Origin: Anoplopoma fimbria
Lineage: Eukaryota > Chordata > Actinopteri > Perciformes > Anoplopomatidae
Assembly: GCF_027596085.1 (NCBI RefSeq)
Contig: NC_072452.1
Span: 9,629,497 to 9,693,496 of the forward strand
Length of the DNA stretch: 64,000 nucleotides
Reading direction: 5' to 3'
This document shows, piece after piece, positions 12,321-24,766 of the stretch (within the stretch, counting starts at the first letter, position 1; every line of letters begins with the position of its first letter). A program made the translations under genes and the position numbers. The notes beneath the pieces were generated by a model. The model did no database searches and was not told the origin of the DNA. It saw only the letters and a list, made by a program, of their open reading frames with translations.

Positions 12321-14706
12321 AGTGTTACTCATGTTAAAGCTCATAATATAGCAGATATTATTGCATAAAATAAATGCAGCACACATCATTGCAGCTCTGT
12401 ACTCATCTGCAATCAACACTTAGAATATCCTCCTCGTTAATAATGTGTAACACCATTAGTGCAGGTTCAGTCATTTAAACACCACTAAATTTGAAAAATA
12501 CGGTCTCAGAGTGAATACACAATGTGTGAAGCGAAGCCCTGTCAACCTGAGCTGATCATTATCCTGCATTGTTTGATTGGTCTCTTAAAAATGTTATGTG
12601 ATGGAGCAAAAAATATGGTTACAGCCCAGTTTTAGAAGCGCCTTAATAATGTGGAATACGAGGCCCGGCGGATAACCCGTCCTCTTTAATTGTGTTGTTA
12701 GCAGTCTGTTGAAATCCTTGGCCAATACTCAAGGTTGCAAAAGGCTAAGGTATGTGTAATTTAATGTAGTACATTTCTATTGAGATGCCGGTGTGGCGCC
12801 TTTGGTTACATAAGGTCTCTGGACATCTAGATTGGCAGTCACAGCCTGCAGCGTCGCTCAAGGGAACCATTGATTCCTTAAACCAACCCAAAGATAACTG
12901 GAAATTAACATATCAACTTAATTACCTTAATCAGTCAGCACTCATTTATCAACCTAATGTCTAAATTACTTTTTGTCAAGCTAAATTAATTTTAATTGCA
13001 CTCTGACCTTTAATGCTGCCCCCCCACCACACCCCAAAGTCCCAGCTGCTTCACAGAAAACCAGCACAACAGCTCAGTTGGTTGGAAATTGACCACATTA
13101 TTAGGCAGATTTTAGCATAGAGTCATACGTTCCTACTTGCTCCCTTGCATTATACACTCCCCTGGATTTGGGATCTCCTCGTACTTTCATACTTTGGGTT
13201 TATGTTTGAAGATAATTACTTTTTAACAATGTGCTTTCAGTGTGTACCTCCCCACATGCCCAGCGGCAGTCGTGCAGTCGGCCGTTTCTGGCTGCTTCCC
13301 CTCTGAGCTCTCGGGCGCCAAATCCTGAAGATGGTCTGGAAGAAGGCTAATTAGTCCATGAGTGGTACTGGTGGTCCAAGAGGATTTTGATGCTTAGGAG
13401 AAATGTTTACTCAATTTTAGATTAATTTAGCCATGCATTGTCAATATTAATACCCCCCCAAAAAAAATCATTAGTGGGACAGCAGAAAGAAGGAGATTAT
13501 TATGCTCTCTAAATTCTCATTACCATATAAACCGATTCCATCAGTCTTTTGAATCTATTAGATGATCTAATGTTTTCAGCTAAGGAAATGGGTGAAGATC
13601 AATGTTACATGAAATACTGGGAGCCGACAGCCAAGTACTAGACGGGCTTTGAGCAGATACATGCCAGTCACTCAACCAAGATGGCTCCCAGCTATGAAAT
13701 GCATATTGTGTGACCCACGGAACACCTAATCAGAGAGCCGTTCCAGGCCAGGCACGAAATAAGGCGGCTATCTGACAAAGAGTGTCGCTCCTCAAAGGCA
13801 TTAACACTTGCATGACACTTTTTTTCCCCTCTCTCCTAGATTCAAGTAACATTGAGGGAGATTGTGCAAAGGAAAGTTTTTTTTTTTACATTTATATGCA
13901 AGGACAAGGATGTGGAATAGAATCATCGGATGAATAAATGTTTTTCTTTGAGCTGAAGGCCACTGTTAATATCTCGCTCACCCACTTGATTTGTAAGAAG
14001 AATAAAAAAATCAACTGAAGCTTCCTTTTCGCAAAAGAACAAAACTTTGAGATAATCCAACAATGAAAACGGTCTCATCGGCATTTGTTATTCTCACATA
14101 GGCTTAACGAATTGCTCGCTGGGTTATCAGCAAAATTCTATAGAGCTTAACTGATGAAAGACCGATTGTTGTTAAAAATGGAGGGAATCATTCTGTAGAT
14201 AAGACGACACGAACGGAAGCAGCTTGATTTAAATAGTGCAGACTTGGATGTTATTAATCATTAAATATAAATGTAATTTCTATATTATTTAACATCAAGA
14301 AATAATTAACAACCATGTTCAACAGACACATATAGACTGAACATAAAATATATCACATGTTAAATTTTCATTGTAATATCATACATAATTAAGGAATATC
14401 ATTAAAGTGGAAGAGTGAGGACGTTAGAACAGTAAAACAAGGTTTTCTAAAATAGGATTTCTTTTTTAAATCCCTGATCTGATGGGCAATGATTTTAGAA
14501 GTCCAAACAATATTCTTTTTGACAACTTTGTTCCCATCTTGGTTCTGCCCCATGCCTGGTCTAAATGATTAATGTGTTGCTCTCTGTTGATGGCCGCCTA
14601 ATTAATGACATGATGACGATTTTGTTTTTGTCTTGGAGTAGATGTGCGTGAGCCAAACTGTCACAACTCGACAAGACTTTAAAGCCGGGGAGATGTTTGA
14701 GTGCAT
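12321..14706. other. Gene-free DNA with AT-rich homeodomain-type cores
   Basis: No gene is seen. The parts at 12640-12720 and 12896-13015 are rich in TTAATTA-type cores and look like possible regulatory DNA. A C-rich patch follows at 13020. The remainder shows nothing of note. Confidence 0.4.
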
Positions 14707-14755
14707 TGCAGCGTTGTGGGCACAAAGATGCCCTCTTTGTGCCCACAACGCTGCA
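14707..14755. repeat. Perfect 22-bp inverted repeat with 5-nt spacer
   Basis: The left arm is 14707-14728 and the right arm is 14734-14755. They are exact reverse complements around the spacer TGCCC. A perfect stem of this length is not expected by chance in 64 kb. The absence of any decay suggests a recent local inverted duplication, probably by template switching during replication. Two short minus-strand frames cross it but have no recognisable product. Confidence 0.9.
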
Positions 14756-16212
14756 TTTCTCCTATTGACAAGGATTATTCCTGTCAAGAGAGGCACTCAT
14801 GGGCCCATCTAAAAGCCATGCTAATAAATGTCCGTCACTGAAACTATCCATCACCACTATCCAGTAACAAAGTGCTTACTGCACCATTGCTGAATTTAAG
14901 TAAACAAGCCCGTCTGGCTAGGAGATGCATGTAAATGAGAGGCAAAAGATAGTGTGTGCATAAAAATGGATTTATAAGAAAAAGCCTATGGGAGCCATAA
15001 GTAGCCCTTGCCTTCACACACACACACACACACACACATAATAAATGTACGCACAACAAATATCTGTGCATGTTCACACGTGCAACCTCACGCACTTTCA
15101 TGTAAATCTGCAGAACTCACAGTTATCATTATAGCTACTTTCTGTGAGCACTTTGATTGTGTTAATTACAGTTAATGGGCTTCCTCACGCAGTCGATCCA
15201 TCATTACCAGTTATTTGTTTGTAACCAGATTCCAGGAGCTTTCTGAAGTTACTGTAGCTTGCCAGGGATTGTGCTCTCTCAGCAGGTTAGCTAAAAAGCT
15301 TTTTTTCCAAAAGTTTCAGCATTGTTCATGCGGCAGAGTGGCTCCATGTGATCACAAATGGCTGTGTTATTGTTTTACTGACAGAAACGCTCAGATTTGG
15401 AGATTTGCGCATTAAATATGCAGCTTAATAAAATATTAAGGTGCTCTGCAGATGGCATAAAGTCTGAACCTAAAAAAAAAAAAATAAGATTCAGATTTTT
15501 TTCTTCTTCTGCGTTGCTGTGTGCCTCAACACTAGTATGAGTTTTAAAAGTACCTTCTGGTTGGTTTTCCCTTTTTGTTTGCTTATGCGGTTGAGAAACT
15601 CTACAGAGAACTGACAGAGATTATTTGTTAATATTTATGAATATCTGGCCAGTGTCAGCTGTGGAAAATCTGATTGATGATAGTTACGGTGCAATTGCTC
15701 TAACCGAGTACCATTCCCCCTCTGAGATATGTTAAGAGATAGACAGCTGGATACATTAGCAGAATGTACCCTCGAGTGACATCTGAGATAGAGTACCTTG
15801 CCCTATTTCACTCAATCAGTCAGCTAACACATCCCTCTGGCAGATTAGGGTACCTAACTATAAATCCAAACTCTAGCTCACAAATTTGAAGCCAACAACA
15901 CAAAAGCGTCTATTCAAAAATCAACAGTTTGTGTTAGCAGCTTTGGGTTTGCTTGTTCTGTGGAGGTGTGACATTATGCTACCCTGGCAGTCACACTTTC
16001 CGAACAGTCAAAAACTGCAAGCAATACATATTCAGCGTTTCTTGCTTTTGGGAATTCAATAGCTGATCTCATTGGAGAGAAGCAGATTTATTTTTGTCCA
16101 CAGCAACATGGCTGCTGTCTCCTTACAGTTGGCTTGGATGAATGTCACTGTGTGTGTTACTTGTCTGAGTTGTGTTGAGACCAGGTTTTGCAGGAGCTCC
16201 TCTGCTGTTGGC
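14756..16212. other. Gene-free DNA
   Basis: No gene is seen. The stretch contains the (CA)n tract at 15015-15038 and a 13-base A run at 15472-15484. The rest is unremarkable AT-rich sequence. Confidence 0.5.
15015..15038 (+). repeat. (CA)n microsatellite
   Basis: Twelve perfect CA units. Confidence 0.95.
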
Positions 16213-16232
16213 AAAAAAAAAAAAAAAAAAAA
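16213..16232 (+). repeat. Poly(A) run, 20 bases
   Basis: An uninterrupted run of 20 A. No retroposed sequence or target-site duplication is seen around it, so it is treated as a simple repeat. Confidence 0.9.
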
Positions 16233-18084
16233 GAGCAGATCTCCACCCGGCACAGCCCCTCATTCTGGATGAATGATCTACGCTCCCGACTGCCTGGCTC
16301 CCTCCATCAAAACCTGGCCAACACTCATAATAAATGATAGTGGGGGACAATGCCCTATTTTCACGGCAGAGTCATCCGTCATGCCAGGCCAGACAAAGCC
16401 CCCAGAGTTTCATCATTTTCAACTATTGCTCACACCAAAGTAACAGAAAAGAAACCTTCATCTGTTCAGTAATGGCTATGGGACGCCTTGAAAACCAGCT
16501 TAAACGTATTTACTAAATCAAACACATTTTGTCTTCCAGGGCCTACCTGGAGTTAGATAAATGATGCGCTTCAATTATCAATCTCACTTAAAGATTTTGA
16601 TGCAACCACCAGTATAAGTTCAGTTTTTTGTTGCGAGGAGCCATTTCTCCTCCTGGTCAACATCCTATTACACGGCTTTTACATTCAATTCCATGTGTTA
16701 AGTGCTTAATTAACCTCTAGATTATATTAGGTGGCATGCCAAGGCAGACTCTTGATGCGTAATGTCAATTTGCAGGTTAATCAGGTCACCTTCTATCATT
16801 TGCCAAAGCAGCAGAGGCTCTGTGGTCTCGTCATAATTGTACACCAGAGACCCCGCCTCCACAGATTCCCGCTCAAACCCATTTCATCTCTGGCCATGTA
16901 GTCAAAGCTGAGGTATAGCTGCATTTCTTTAATGGGAGGTTAACTTTGGATTGGACCAGAAAAAAAGCAGCTTATTAAACTGGGAATTCCTGTCAACTTC
17001 AAAGCCACATGACAGGAGCGGTCAAAGAATTCATTTTAGAAGTAGATGGCTGTGATTAATCAGTATAAATAGTCTGTTGCTGTTTGTGCTGCCTCTATCC
17101 ATCTCTTTAATACTTGATTTTTCCTGGGAATTTTTGCTAAAATCTGGTTACAGTGAAGTCCTGGGATTTGTAGTTTGTGTGCACCTTTGCATGTATTGAA
17201 AATTAAAAAATATCTTTCCTACAGAAACAAAGACGCTTTTTCCAGTCTATTTAATGTTTCCAAGCAGCCACATGGTCAAATATTTTTTTAATTAAATGAA
17301 CAAAGCACAGTGCAAAATCAGTAAACATCCAAGCAGTTCAACAAGTGGCTTAAGCAGACATGTAGACCCCCATATCAGGTCACAGCAGCAGCACTGATTG
17401 CAGGAGATGACCTGAATTTGCCAAAAATGCTCCCATTCCTCATATTACTGAAAAATCAAGCTCACGTTACAATGGATGGACAGTCGTCATAACCTCAGGT
17501 CAGGTCAGCACTGTGGAAATATCTAGATGTTCCCATACAACCACTTGGATGTTGAACTGTTAAGAAGATATTCTGGAAAACAAGATCAAATCATTTTGGA
17601 AGATCATATTAATTGCCGTTTTAAAATATGACATCATCTACCAATTGTGAAAATATAATCTAACAATGATATCACAGGACAGCCTTCATCCCTACTTCTT
17701 AACCTTTTGTTATTTATTTTTTGTTGGTGGCTGAACAAGATGACTAAGCAGATCGGGTCTGTGGCGGCAGATATTGGATGCATCGAAGCTGCTTTCCTTC
17801 TTGAGAAAATAAAGGCTTTAATAGCTAACCAGTGTGAAGAGTGACGGAGGCCTAATGCATTTCACGGACCATTTCACCTGCATGAGTACATCCATAGACG
17901 ACACCAAACCATTTTTTATCAATATGATATTTCACAATGAGCGTGACTTTTGATCTCAGACAAAGTCACCCACACACACACACACACACACACGCGCGCA
18001 AACACAACCTAAAAAAAATCCTTTTCACACTGCATAATGCTAAACATAAATAATCACTCCAGCTAGCATTTGACAAAACATGTA
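16233..18084. other. Gene-free DNA, conserved-looking in part
   Basis: No gene is seen. The interval 16520-17060 is repeat-free and has balanced composition with motifs such as TCATAATTGT and TTAATGGGAGG, so it may be a conserved non-coding block (inference). A (CA)n tract lies at 17971-17993. Confidence 0.35.
17971..17993 (+). repeat. (CA)n microsatellite with CG tail
   Basis: About 11 CA units, followed directly by CGCGCGCA. Confidence 0.95.
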
Positions 18085-18143
18085 AGTACAATTTTTATAT
18101 GCAGCCTGACAACTTTTGTCAGGCTGCATATAAAGATTGTACT
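18085..18143. repeat. Near-perfect 28-bp inverted repeat with 3-nt spacer
   Basis: The left arm is 18085-18112, the spacer CTT is 18113-18115 and the right arm is 18116-18143. Only one of 28 pairs is mismatched (T against C, at 18094 and 18134). The tiny loop and near-perfect stem argue against an ordinary microRNA precursor. They favour a recent snap-back duplication. As DNA it could form a cruciform. A short plus-strand frame begins inside the stem and is not considered a gene. Confidence 0.9.
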
Positions 18144-19701
18144 CTCTTCCCCTTTCAGCCCCCCCCCCTGCTCCAAGCTTCAACCTGTTCTCCAGCTGAT
18201 AGATACTATTTACATGGCAGAGGAAGCGCTCTGAATGCTATGAGTAAGGCACCTGGGCGCTGGCAGGCAAAGACAGAGTGCCTTGAGATAGAAATGTAAC
18301 AGCACTATCTATCTGGGTTATTAGAGTCCCCCCTCAGGATCCTTTTCTACAGAACACTGGCCATTATGTAGGCCACAGAGAAACAATGCAAGAAAAAAGT
18401 CTGGCTGTGGTAACACAGCAGAGGAATTAACTCTGAAGCCTTGAACCCTGTGCATCCCTCCCTGCACAGCCGCCTTTATCAGATAGGATAATGAGAGAAT
18501 GTGCAAAGAGTCAGAGTGTTTGTGAGGGAACAAAGCAAGAAGTGACAGATAAATGTATCAGCACCTTTAAAACAGGTACAGCGTCATGAAAAAAACATTG
18601 CAAGTCATTATAACTCTGTCCTTCGCTGTTTAGATAAAGCAAGTCAAAATGATTGGGCTCAGTTTCCTGAACACTGATGTAACCTCTGAGTCTGTGGAGT
18701 TATTTTTTTTCCCTTTGCCACTGGCAAACTGAGCAGGAGAAAAGTTTTTCATACAAATGCATTCTAAGCGGTGCAGAATTATAACGCACTATTGGCACTA
18801 AGAAAGAGGTTGCCATGAATCGAAAAAGAGACAGCGGGGGAAAAAATGAGAGAAGCATCATCAACAAAATAAATGTGTGTTTGCACCGTTGTTTGCATGA
18901 CGTCGTGGACCGAGGCAGCAGCTGAAAGTCTGTAATTGATCATGTTGCAGCCTTCCTGGCTCCTGCTTTGAATGTTCAAAAGGATTAGTCTTCAGGTTGA
19001 TGGATTAAAGCGAGGTGGGAGGGAAAGAAAGGGGACTGTGAGGAAGAGGAAAAAATGAAACATGTGTGAGTTAATCCTCCATTGGTTTGGTTGTGCAGAA
19101 TAATGACTAATGTAAGAGTAATTGTGTGCAAGTACCTATGTTAGCCGGCTCTGCCCCCAGCGTTTTCATTTTTTTTCCCTCTCCTCAGCTCCTCACTGTT
19201 TACTCTTAACTATTGAATTAGTGGGTTAAAAATCTCATTAAGTAGCCTCCCTCTACCCAGCACTCCCAGGTATGCACACCTCCTTTTAATCAGATGGTTT
19301 TGATGCTTCATATAAAGAGTCTCCACAGTGACTTCAGCAGCTTTAACTCATCCGCAATGCAATTACAGACATACAGGTTAATGAAATAAGTGTGTTGAAC
19401 AAGCTAGTGCGTGGCTGGGATTCTCACACACAAACCAACACACACGAACACACACACACACTGAAGAGGTGTTGGCAAACATGTGCTCCCACGTCAAAAT
19501 ATCATCATACCCTAAATACACATAACACTTTACATTAAACCTCCTCCCACGTGCACACGAACGCATGTTTGCACACATGCTTGCGCACGCACCAACAAGT
19601 CAGCAAAGCTATGCTTAGACACAGAGAGGCAAGTCATTAAGGGATCATTTAATTAAGGCCGGGAATAAGGTCAGTGTTGGAAGGACAAACATATTCTAAT
19701 A

Positions 19702-19703
<2 letters not shown>
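18144..19703. other. Gene-free DNA
   Basis: No gene or mobile element is seen. There is an imperfect CA-rich patch at about 19425-19460 and a pyrimidine-rich patch near 18160. Confidence 0.5.

Positions 19704-19799
<96 letters not shown>
19704..19799 (+). repeat. (GT)n microsatellite, about 48 units
   Basis: A perfect GT tract of 96 bases. It is long enough to be highly polymorphic. The apparent Cys-Val repeat proteins are translations of it. Confidence 0.97.
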
Positions 19800-19800
<1 letters not shown>

Positions 19801-20040
19801 GCAAGATGATCCCAAAGCACTCTCATACATCAGGCGCAGGCCGCGCAGACCACGGCTCAATTTCGTAACCCAGCTCTTTCTATGCAGATTAAAAGCTCAT
19901 TCATCAATTACCCTGCGCTCTCCTTTTCATTACGTGTGCCTCGGCTTCTCTTCTCCCCCTCTCCTGCTGGTGCTCCCTTTGGGCTTTATAATACTGCAGG
20001 AACAAGCGTACACCCATATCCTTAATTAAATCAATCTGCA
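19800..20040. promoter_or_regulatory. Candidate conserved non-coding element
   Basis: After the microsatellite the DNA becomes balanced in composition and free of repeats, with motifs such as CAGATTAAAAGC, CATCAATTACC and CCTTAATTAAATC. The plus-strand frame crossing it starts in the GT tract and is not credible as a gene. Conservation is an inference. Confidence 0.25.
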
Positions 20041-22984
20041 GGGGGGCCAGCAGGTGCATCCACTCACCTTTGCTGCGACTCGCTCAGGTCGACGCACTCA
20101 GACCGACCTTGATCATGCTAATCTGTCGCTCCGTACCTGCTGGACCAACAGGCAGACAACGGAGCGATTGGAGTCAGGTGTCGGGTGATGACAAAGAGGG
20201 TCACGGAGGACCCCTCTGCCAGGGCGGCGTGTAAGAAGAGCTGACTGTGGAGAGAGGAACTCCTGAAATATAGTCACCTCAAGGACCAGCATGTGCACCA
20301 CAGCAATCACACCACAGTCAGATTGATTGTTTTAATTTGGGTACGCACTTTTAATATAATTACTTTCACAATCAATCAGTAAATCAGTTAACGCTCTTCT
20401 GTATGTAATTGCAAACCTGTCCTCAGATAGGTTGTGACTTGACATGAGCTCAGCTGGGTTTTGAATTTGTTAGGTAGCTAACGAGCCAGTGTGATAGACT
20501 GTGATCAGCCAGAATTCACGTTAGGTATAATCTTATCTAATATTTAACAGTTTTCACAGTGGACGAATGAATCAAAATGTTTGAAGAAATTTAGCAAAAC
20601 AGCTCCTTAAGCGCAGTCCTTTTCTCTGCCTTTCATCCATATACTCAGCCTGTTCCAAACACTCAAAGTTTTGGAAAATATGGTTAATTACAGCCTTAAG
20701 GAGAGTGCAAACATACTGTATATTTAGCCAAACTCTGGTAAAATGTTTTGAACATACAATAATGAGCTCGTAGCTGAAAAGAGAGTTATTATATTAGTGA
20801 TGTAACTAAATAAAAAAAAAAAGGTAAGTTGGACGAACACATCTATGTGTTTTAAGGCTTATGGGATGCCAAAACACTGCACAGGAGTATTTTAACGACT
20901 CTGGAAAGTTATCACAGTGTCATCATTTTACCCTCTGTCTTCATGACTGCAATGAAGACCACATTCACGTTAATCTACCAAGAATGTGCACTTGCATGTA
21001 TTGTTCGGCGCAGCAGCAAACTGCCGGATGACATTGCATTTTGTTTTGGCAAAAGTTGAGCCAGGTTAACTTGTTTTGCTGGAGCCGACTGCATCAGCAC
21101 CCTGCTGTGTCAACACAGAGGCCACATTGGAATAAAATGAGGAGGCTGCATTTTTTCCACACACAGTGCTGTTTGTGTGCCTAAACAGGACTTTATGATG
21201 CATTCAAGTGAGAGGTTGCGGTTGTTATGATACTTTCTGTCTAAAATGAAAAAGTTAAGTTCTCTAGCTTCCAGCCACATAAGTGTTTGCACAAAGTGAT
21301 GGTTAGCTACAGTTACTTTTTTTTTTAAGTTATGAAGTTGTTGCTCTCCTGTTAGAAAGTAAAGTCGTGACTCTTAACAAGCCGAAAGTTTACACGTTTG
21401 TTATACCCGTCTAGAGCGATAGGAGTGCAACATAAAAGTTAAAAGGTCATTCCCTCTCTGGGCCCCGAACACTAAATTGCAATTAAAGTGAAATAACGAT
21501 TAATGCCAAAACAATAAAAACAAATTAATCTGTCTCTTCACAAAGTGCTGACTAACCCTAGATGAAACAAACAAACAAACCCAACTCCCTTATGTAAGTG
21601 GGTAACTGAAAACAAAAGAGAAAACCAAAGACAGATGTGCTGAAGAGGACTGCAAATCTCATAGAGAATTTGAGATGATTGCTTGAGAGGCTATTTGCAA
21701 ATTGTAAGACAATTTCCTGCCAGTGAAATTTCAGTGCGTCTGTCGCATATGTCTTACCTGAGTCTGCTTCTGTTCATAATTTAGTCTACTAAATTTGGTT
21801 TACTAATCACAATGAAACAAAGACCAAATTAAGTTTCAGTTTCCGCTTGGTTTCACTTTCCCATACGCCCACTCTCTCTGTCTCTTTTTGTCTTCTCTCC
21901 GTAATGCGTTTATTCAAATAGACAAATAAAAAAACACCTGTGAGTGTGTGGATAAACAGATCACTCCTGAACCAAAACATACATGATTTTTTAAACATGT
22001 GTACTGTACTGTCCCTGCAAAACAAAGTGAATAATGGAATGCGCTCCCCCGTGAAATTACTGCAAGATGAGTTAATGTCATGGCAGAACTCCTCCCATGA
22101 AATAAACAATTAAAGAGGCACTTGGTATTTCTCCATCCTTTAGTCAATCACTTGTTGTCTATCATGGGATATAAAAATATGAATTTTTACCCTAATAAGG
22201 TGTTCCTTCTATGTGCTGCAGATTTATTCAGGCCTGCATACAGTACCAGAGGCATCATGCATGAACAGTGTATTGCCTCGTGCGTAGACCCATACAGCTC
22301 CTTTAAGAAGCTTTACGAATCACCATGTTTTGTTAGTTTTTTTTTTGTTTTTTTTTTGGTTTGGCTTGTCACTAATGCTGCATCTCTCTACAGCTTTTAG
22401 TTTATTGATTTGGACTTTCGGTCCATAGTGTTTAGTTGCTCAAATGCTATGGACACAACTGCTAATTAAGACAAGCCAAGTGTGTCCCTGCTCAGTGCCG
22501 AAATGTCAGTGATTCTAAATGACAGAGTTTGACTGGATAAGACACCAGTCGGTCATGCATGTACAACCTAAACATATTAAATTATTAATGTCTCTGTAAT
22601 GGAGAAACGATTCTTAAAACTGGTACTGAAACACACAAAAGAGGAGTGAAATTCACTTCTGACATTCTAACTTTTTGGAGAAAAATTTATTGATTTTATA
22701 TGTTGAGAAACAGGAAGACTTTGCCAGTATATTCAATGCAGTCAGTGTTTTCACCAGCTCTTGGTCCAGGAGGCAGAATTTTAAAAGCAGTCTGGAAAGA
22801 AATGCTGTCTGGTAAACTCAGATCAAAGTCCCTCATGCCGGTTGCATATTTACTTTACTTGAGACAAAAAAAGTCTAGAGCCCTAAATGGGGGAATATCA
22901 ATTGATCAAAGAGTAACACAAATGTACAACATACTACAACGTTGTCATTTTCTTTGGTTGCTAGACTCTTCGAGTAAAAAGCCA
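20041..22984. other. Gene-free DNA
   Basis: No established gene or repeat is seen. There are short A runs (near 20811 and 22337) and a short (CAAA)n near 21568. A 96-codon plus-strand frame at 22700-22990 immediately precedes the L1-like remnant, but I could not match it to any protein. Confidence 0.45.
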
Positions 22985-23570
22985 GTATGATCCATCTTCC
23001 AACCACAGATGTTTGGGAGAGACTACAAGCACACATTTCAAAATTCACATGGTGTGACATACAACCCATAATTATTATCTCCACACTCCAAAAAAGCATA
23101 CAGGCACGAGGTCTATCTTTTTCCTAACCATGAAATGTATCATCTCTCCTTCATGCCCAGGCCGTTGCTAAAACGGTTTGATAAGGAGGTGGTGGTAACA
23201 TGGCTAGACCTGAAGAAAAATATAGTAACATCCTTCAGTTTTCTGGTCTATTAAAACTTTTGTTTGACAAACTTTGGACCACTTAATGCACATTAATTTG
23301 ATATATGGAAACATGAAATGTATCATCTCTCCTTCATGCCCAGGCCGTTGCTAAAACGGTTTGATAAGGAGGTGGTGGTAACATGGCTAGACCTGAAGAA
23401 AAATATAGTAACAAGTTGCCAGGATACCAGGATAGGTCAATGGGACCTTAAGTGTCTTTAGACTCACCCATATTCAGAAGCGACTACCTGCTTATTGGTG
23501 CCACACCGGTTACATATAAAGTTGCAAAAAGAAAGACCATGCAGACATTTTTGATTCATGTTACTTAAGA
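22985..23570 (+). mobile_element. Remnant of an L1/Tx1-like LINE reverse transcriptase, decayed
   Basis: The plus strand from about 22989 reads ERLQAHISKFTW, then IISTLQKS, then ARGLSFS and a stop. This resembles the region after the RT domain of L1-type ORF2, where F-I/T-W, a TLQ/TLT block and GGL-LPN follow one another. Around 23480-23570 another phase gives LIGATPVTYKV, which may be a continuation. Stops and frame changes show it is dead. The match is by pattern recognition over short blocks, so family assignment is tentative. The 102-bp duplication lies inside it. Confidence 0.4.
23129..23413 (+). repeat. Exact 102-bp direct duplication, period 183
   Basis: Bases 23129-23230 recur without a single difference at 23312-23413. 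The 81-base spacer between them is unrelated. Each copy carries CCGTTGCTAAAACGG, a small dyad. Identity implies a recent event, since the surrounding LINE remnant is heavily decayed. A collapsed or mis-joined assembly is the alternative. Confidence 0.95.
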
Positions 23571-24412
23571 CCTTTACCTAACCGAGAGAAATAAATAAGT
23601 TAAGAACAACTCCAAATCTCTTAAGCACTTTATGTGCTCAAACCTGAGTTGGTGCTTACATGAATACAATGTGGGAATGCTCTAATGTGAGCTTCCTGTG
23701 GGCTCAAGCTGCTGCCTTCCTGTCTACCACACTCCTTGCTGCTAAATGATGAATCAACCTTAAACCTATTTTTACATGAGGAGAGAGTTTTGTTTGCAGG
23801 ATTAACAGCAGAAAAAACTAATAGTGGTTAGGTGATGAAAACCTCCATGAACTCAGCCCATTTCAGTGGATGCTGTTGTTTTGTGAGGTCTTGTCATTTG
23901 AATCCTCTAGTGCTCGATCACAATAAGCTGAAACAAAATCGTTTCAGGTCCTTTTGAAGATTGCTCAAATGACTCCTTTGATATTATCATCTTTCCTAGG
24001 TAAACAAAAAAAATAAGGGGGCAGGGGGTTACTGTCTATTTGTTGTCCTAGACCCTTTAAATTGAGCTGCAACTTCTATGCACTTTATATTGTGAATCTG
24101 GGTACATATTATCGGAGGTTGGCTTGGCAGCTTTGGCATATTAAATTTGTGTTTAATTTTTTCTCTCTCTATCGCTTTATCTTCTGCAGACAATGGATAT
24201 ATTGTAGGTGTGGGACAGAAGGGGAAGGTGGGTGGAACTTTTCCTCAATTCCTGGAGTCTATGTGGAGGGCACTCAGTCTCATTTGTGTTATATTCATTT
24301 ACCATCACCAAATTAAATGCCAAAATGAAATGTAGAAGTTGGTCACAAAAAATTGAAATACTATAAGAGATTCAGCACTACAGACATAGAACATCTTAAA
24401 CATATAATATAA
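23571..24412. other. Gene-free DNA
   Basis: No gene or clear repeat is seen. Two overlapping plus-strand frames near 24062-24335 have no recognisable domain. Confidence 0.5.
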
Positions 24413-24766
24413 TTTGTTTTGCAGGTATTTATTCAGAAACCAAAGTATTGAACAATGTGAAATTTTGACCTGATGATGGCACTAGACAAATGGGATTCAT
24501 CCATTGAGAACATGAATATGTTTTTAATTTAATGTGAGTCTATCCAAAGTCCAAACTTATGTTTAACTCAAAACAACAAAAGCCCATCTCATGGTGTCGC
24601 CAGAGGAGAAGTCTGTCACCAGAATTCATCCTCTGGAGACCATGTATGTCTGTACTTAAATATAATGGCAATCCAGCCGTATAATTGTTGAGATATTTTC
24701 GTTGGGACCAAAGTGGTGGGTGGACTGACTGACCGACCGACCGACCGACCGACCGACCGACCGACC
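24413..24766 (+). repeat. Teleost dispersed repeat, copy 1 (CATCCTCTGG family)
   Basis: The blocks are, in order, TTTTGCAGGTATTTATTC, TTTTGACCTGATGATGGC, AATTCATCCTCTGGAGACCA, ATGGCAATCCA, GTTGAGATATTTT and GGACCAAAGTGGTGG. This order is that of a repeat I recognise as very common in percomorph fish. It ends in a GACC array. A second copy is at 54885-55275. The internal sequence 24500-24570 is diverged or inserted. The family is probably non-autonomous, but I cannot assign its superfamily. Confidence 0.75.
24724..24766 (+). repeat. (GACC)n microsatellite
   Basis: Nine perfect GACC units at 24731-24766 are preceded by two GACT units. The array is the usual 3' extension of the surrounding repeat, so it was probably seeded by the element. 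The Gly-Arg-Ser-Val repeat protein on the minus strand is its translation. Confidence 0.93.

Noticed and set aside
18085..18143. MicroRNA precursor
   Set aside because: The 3-nt loop and almost fully paired stem do not fit a typical animal pre-miRNA. It is kept as a hairpin only.
19704..20029. Frames encoding Cys-Val repeats plus a C-terminal extension
   Set aside because: They start inside the GT microsatellite, so they are translations of a simple repeat.
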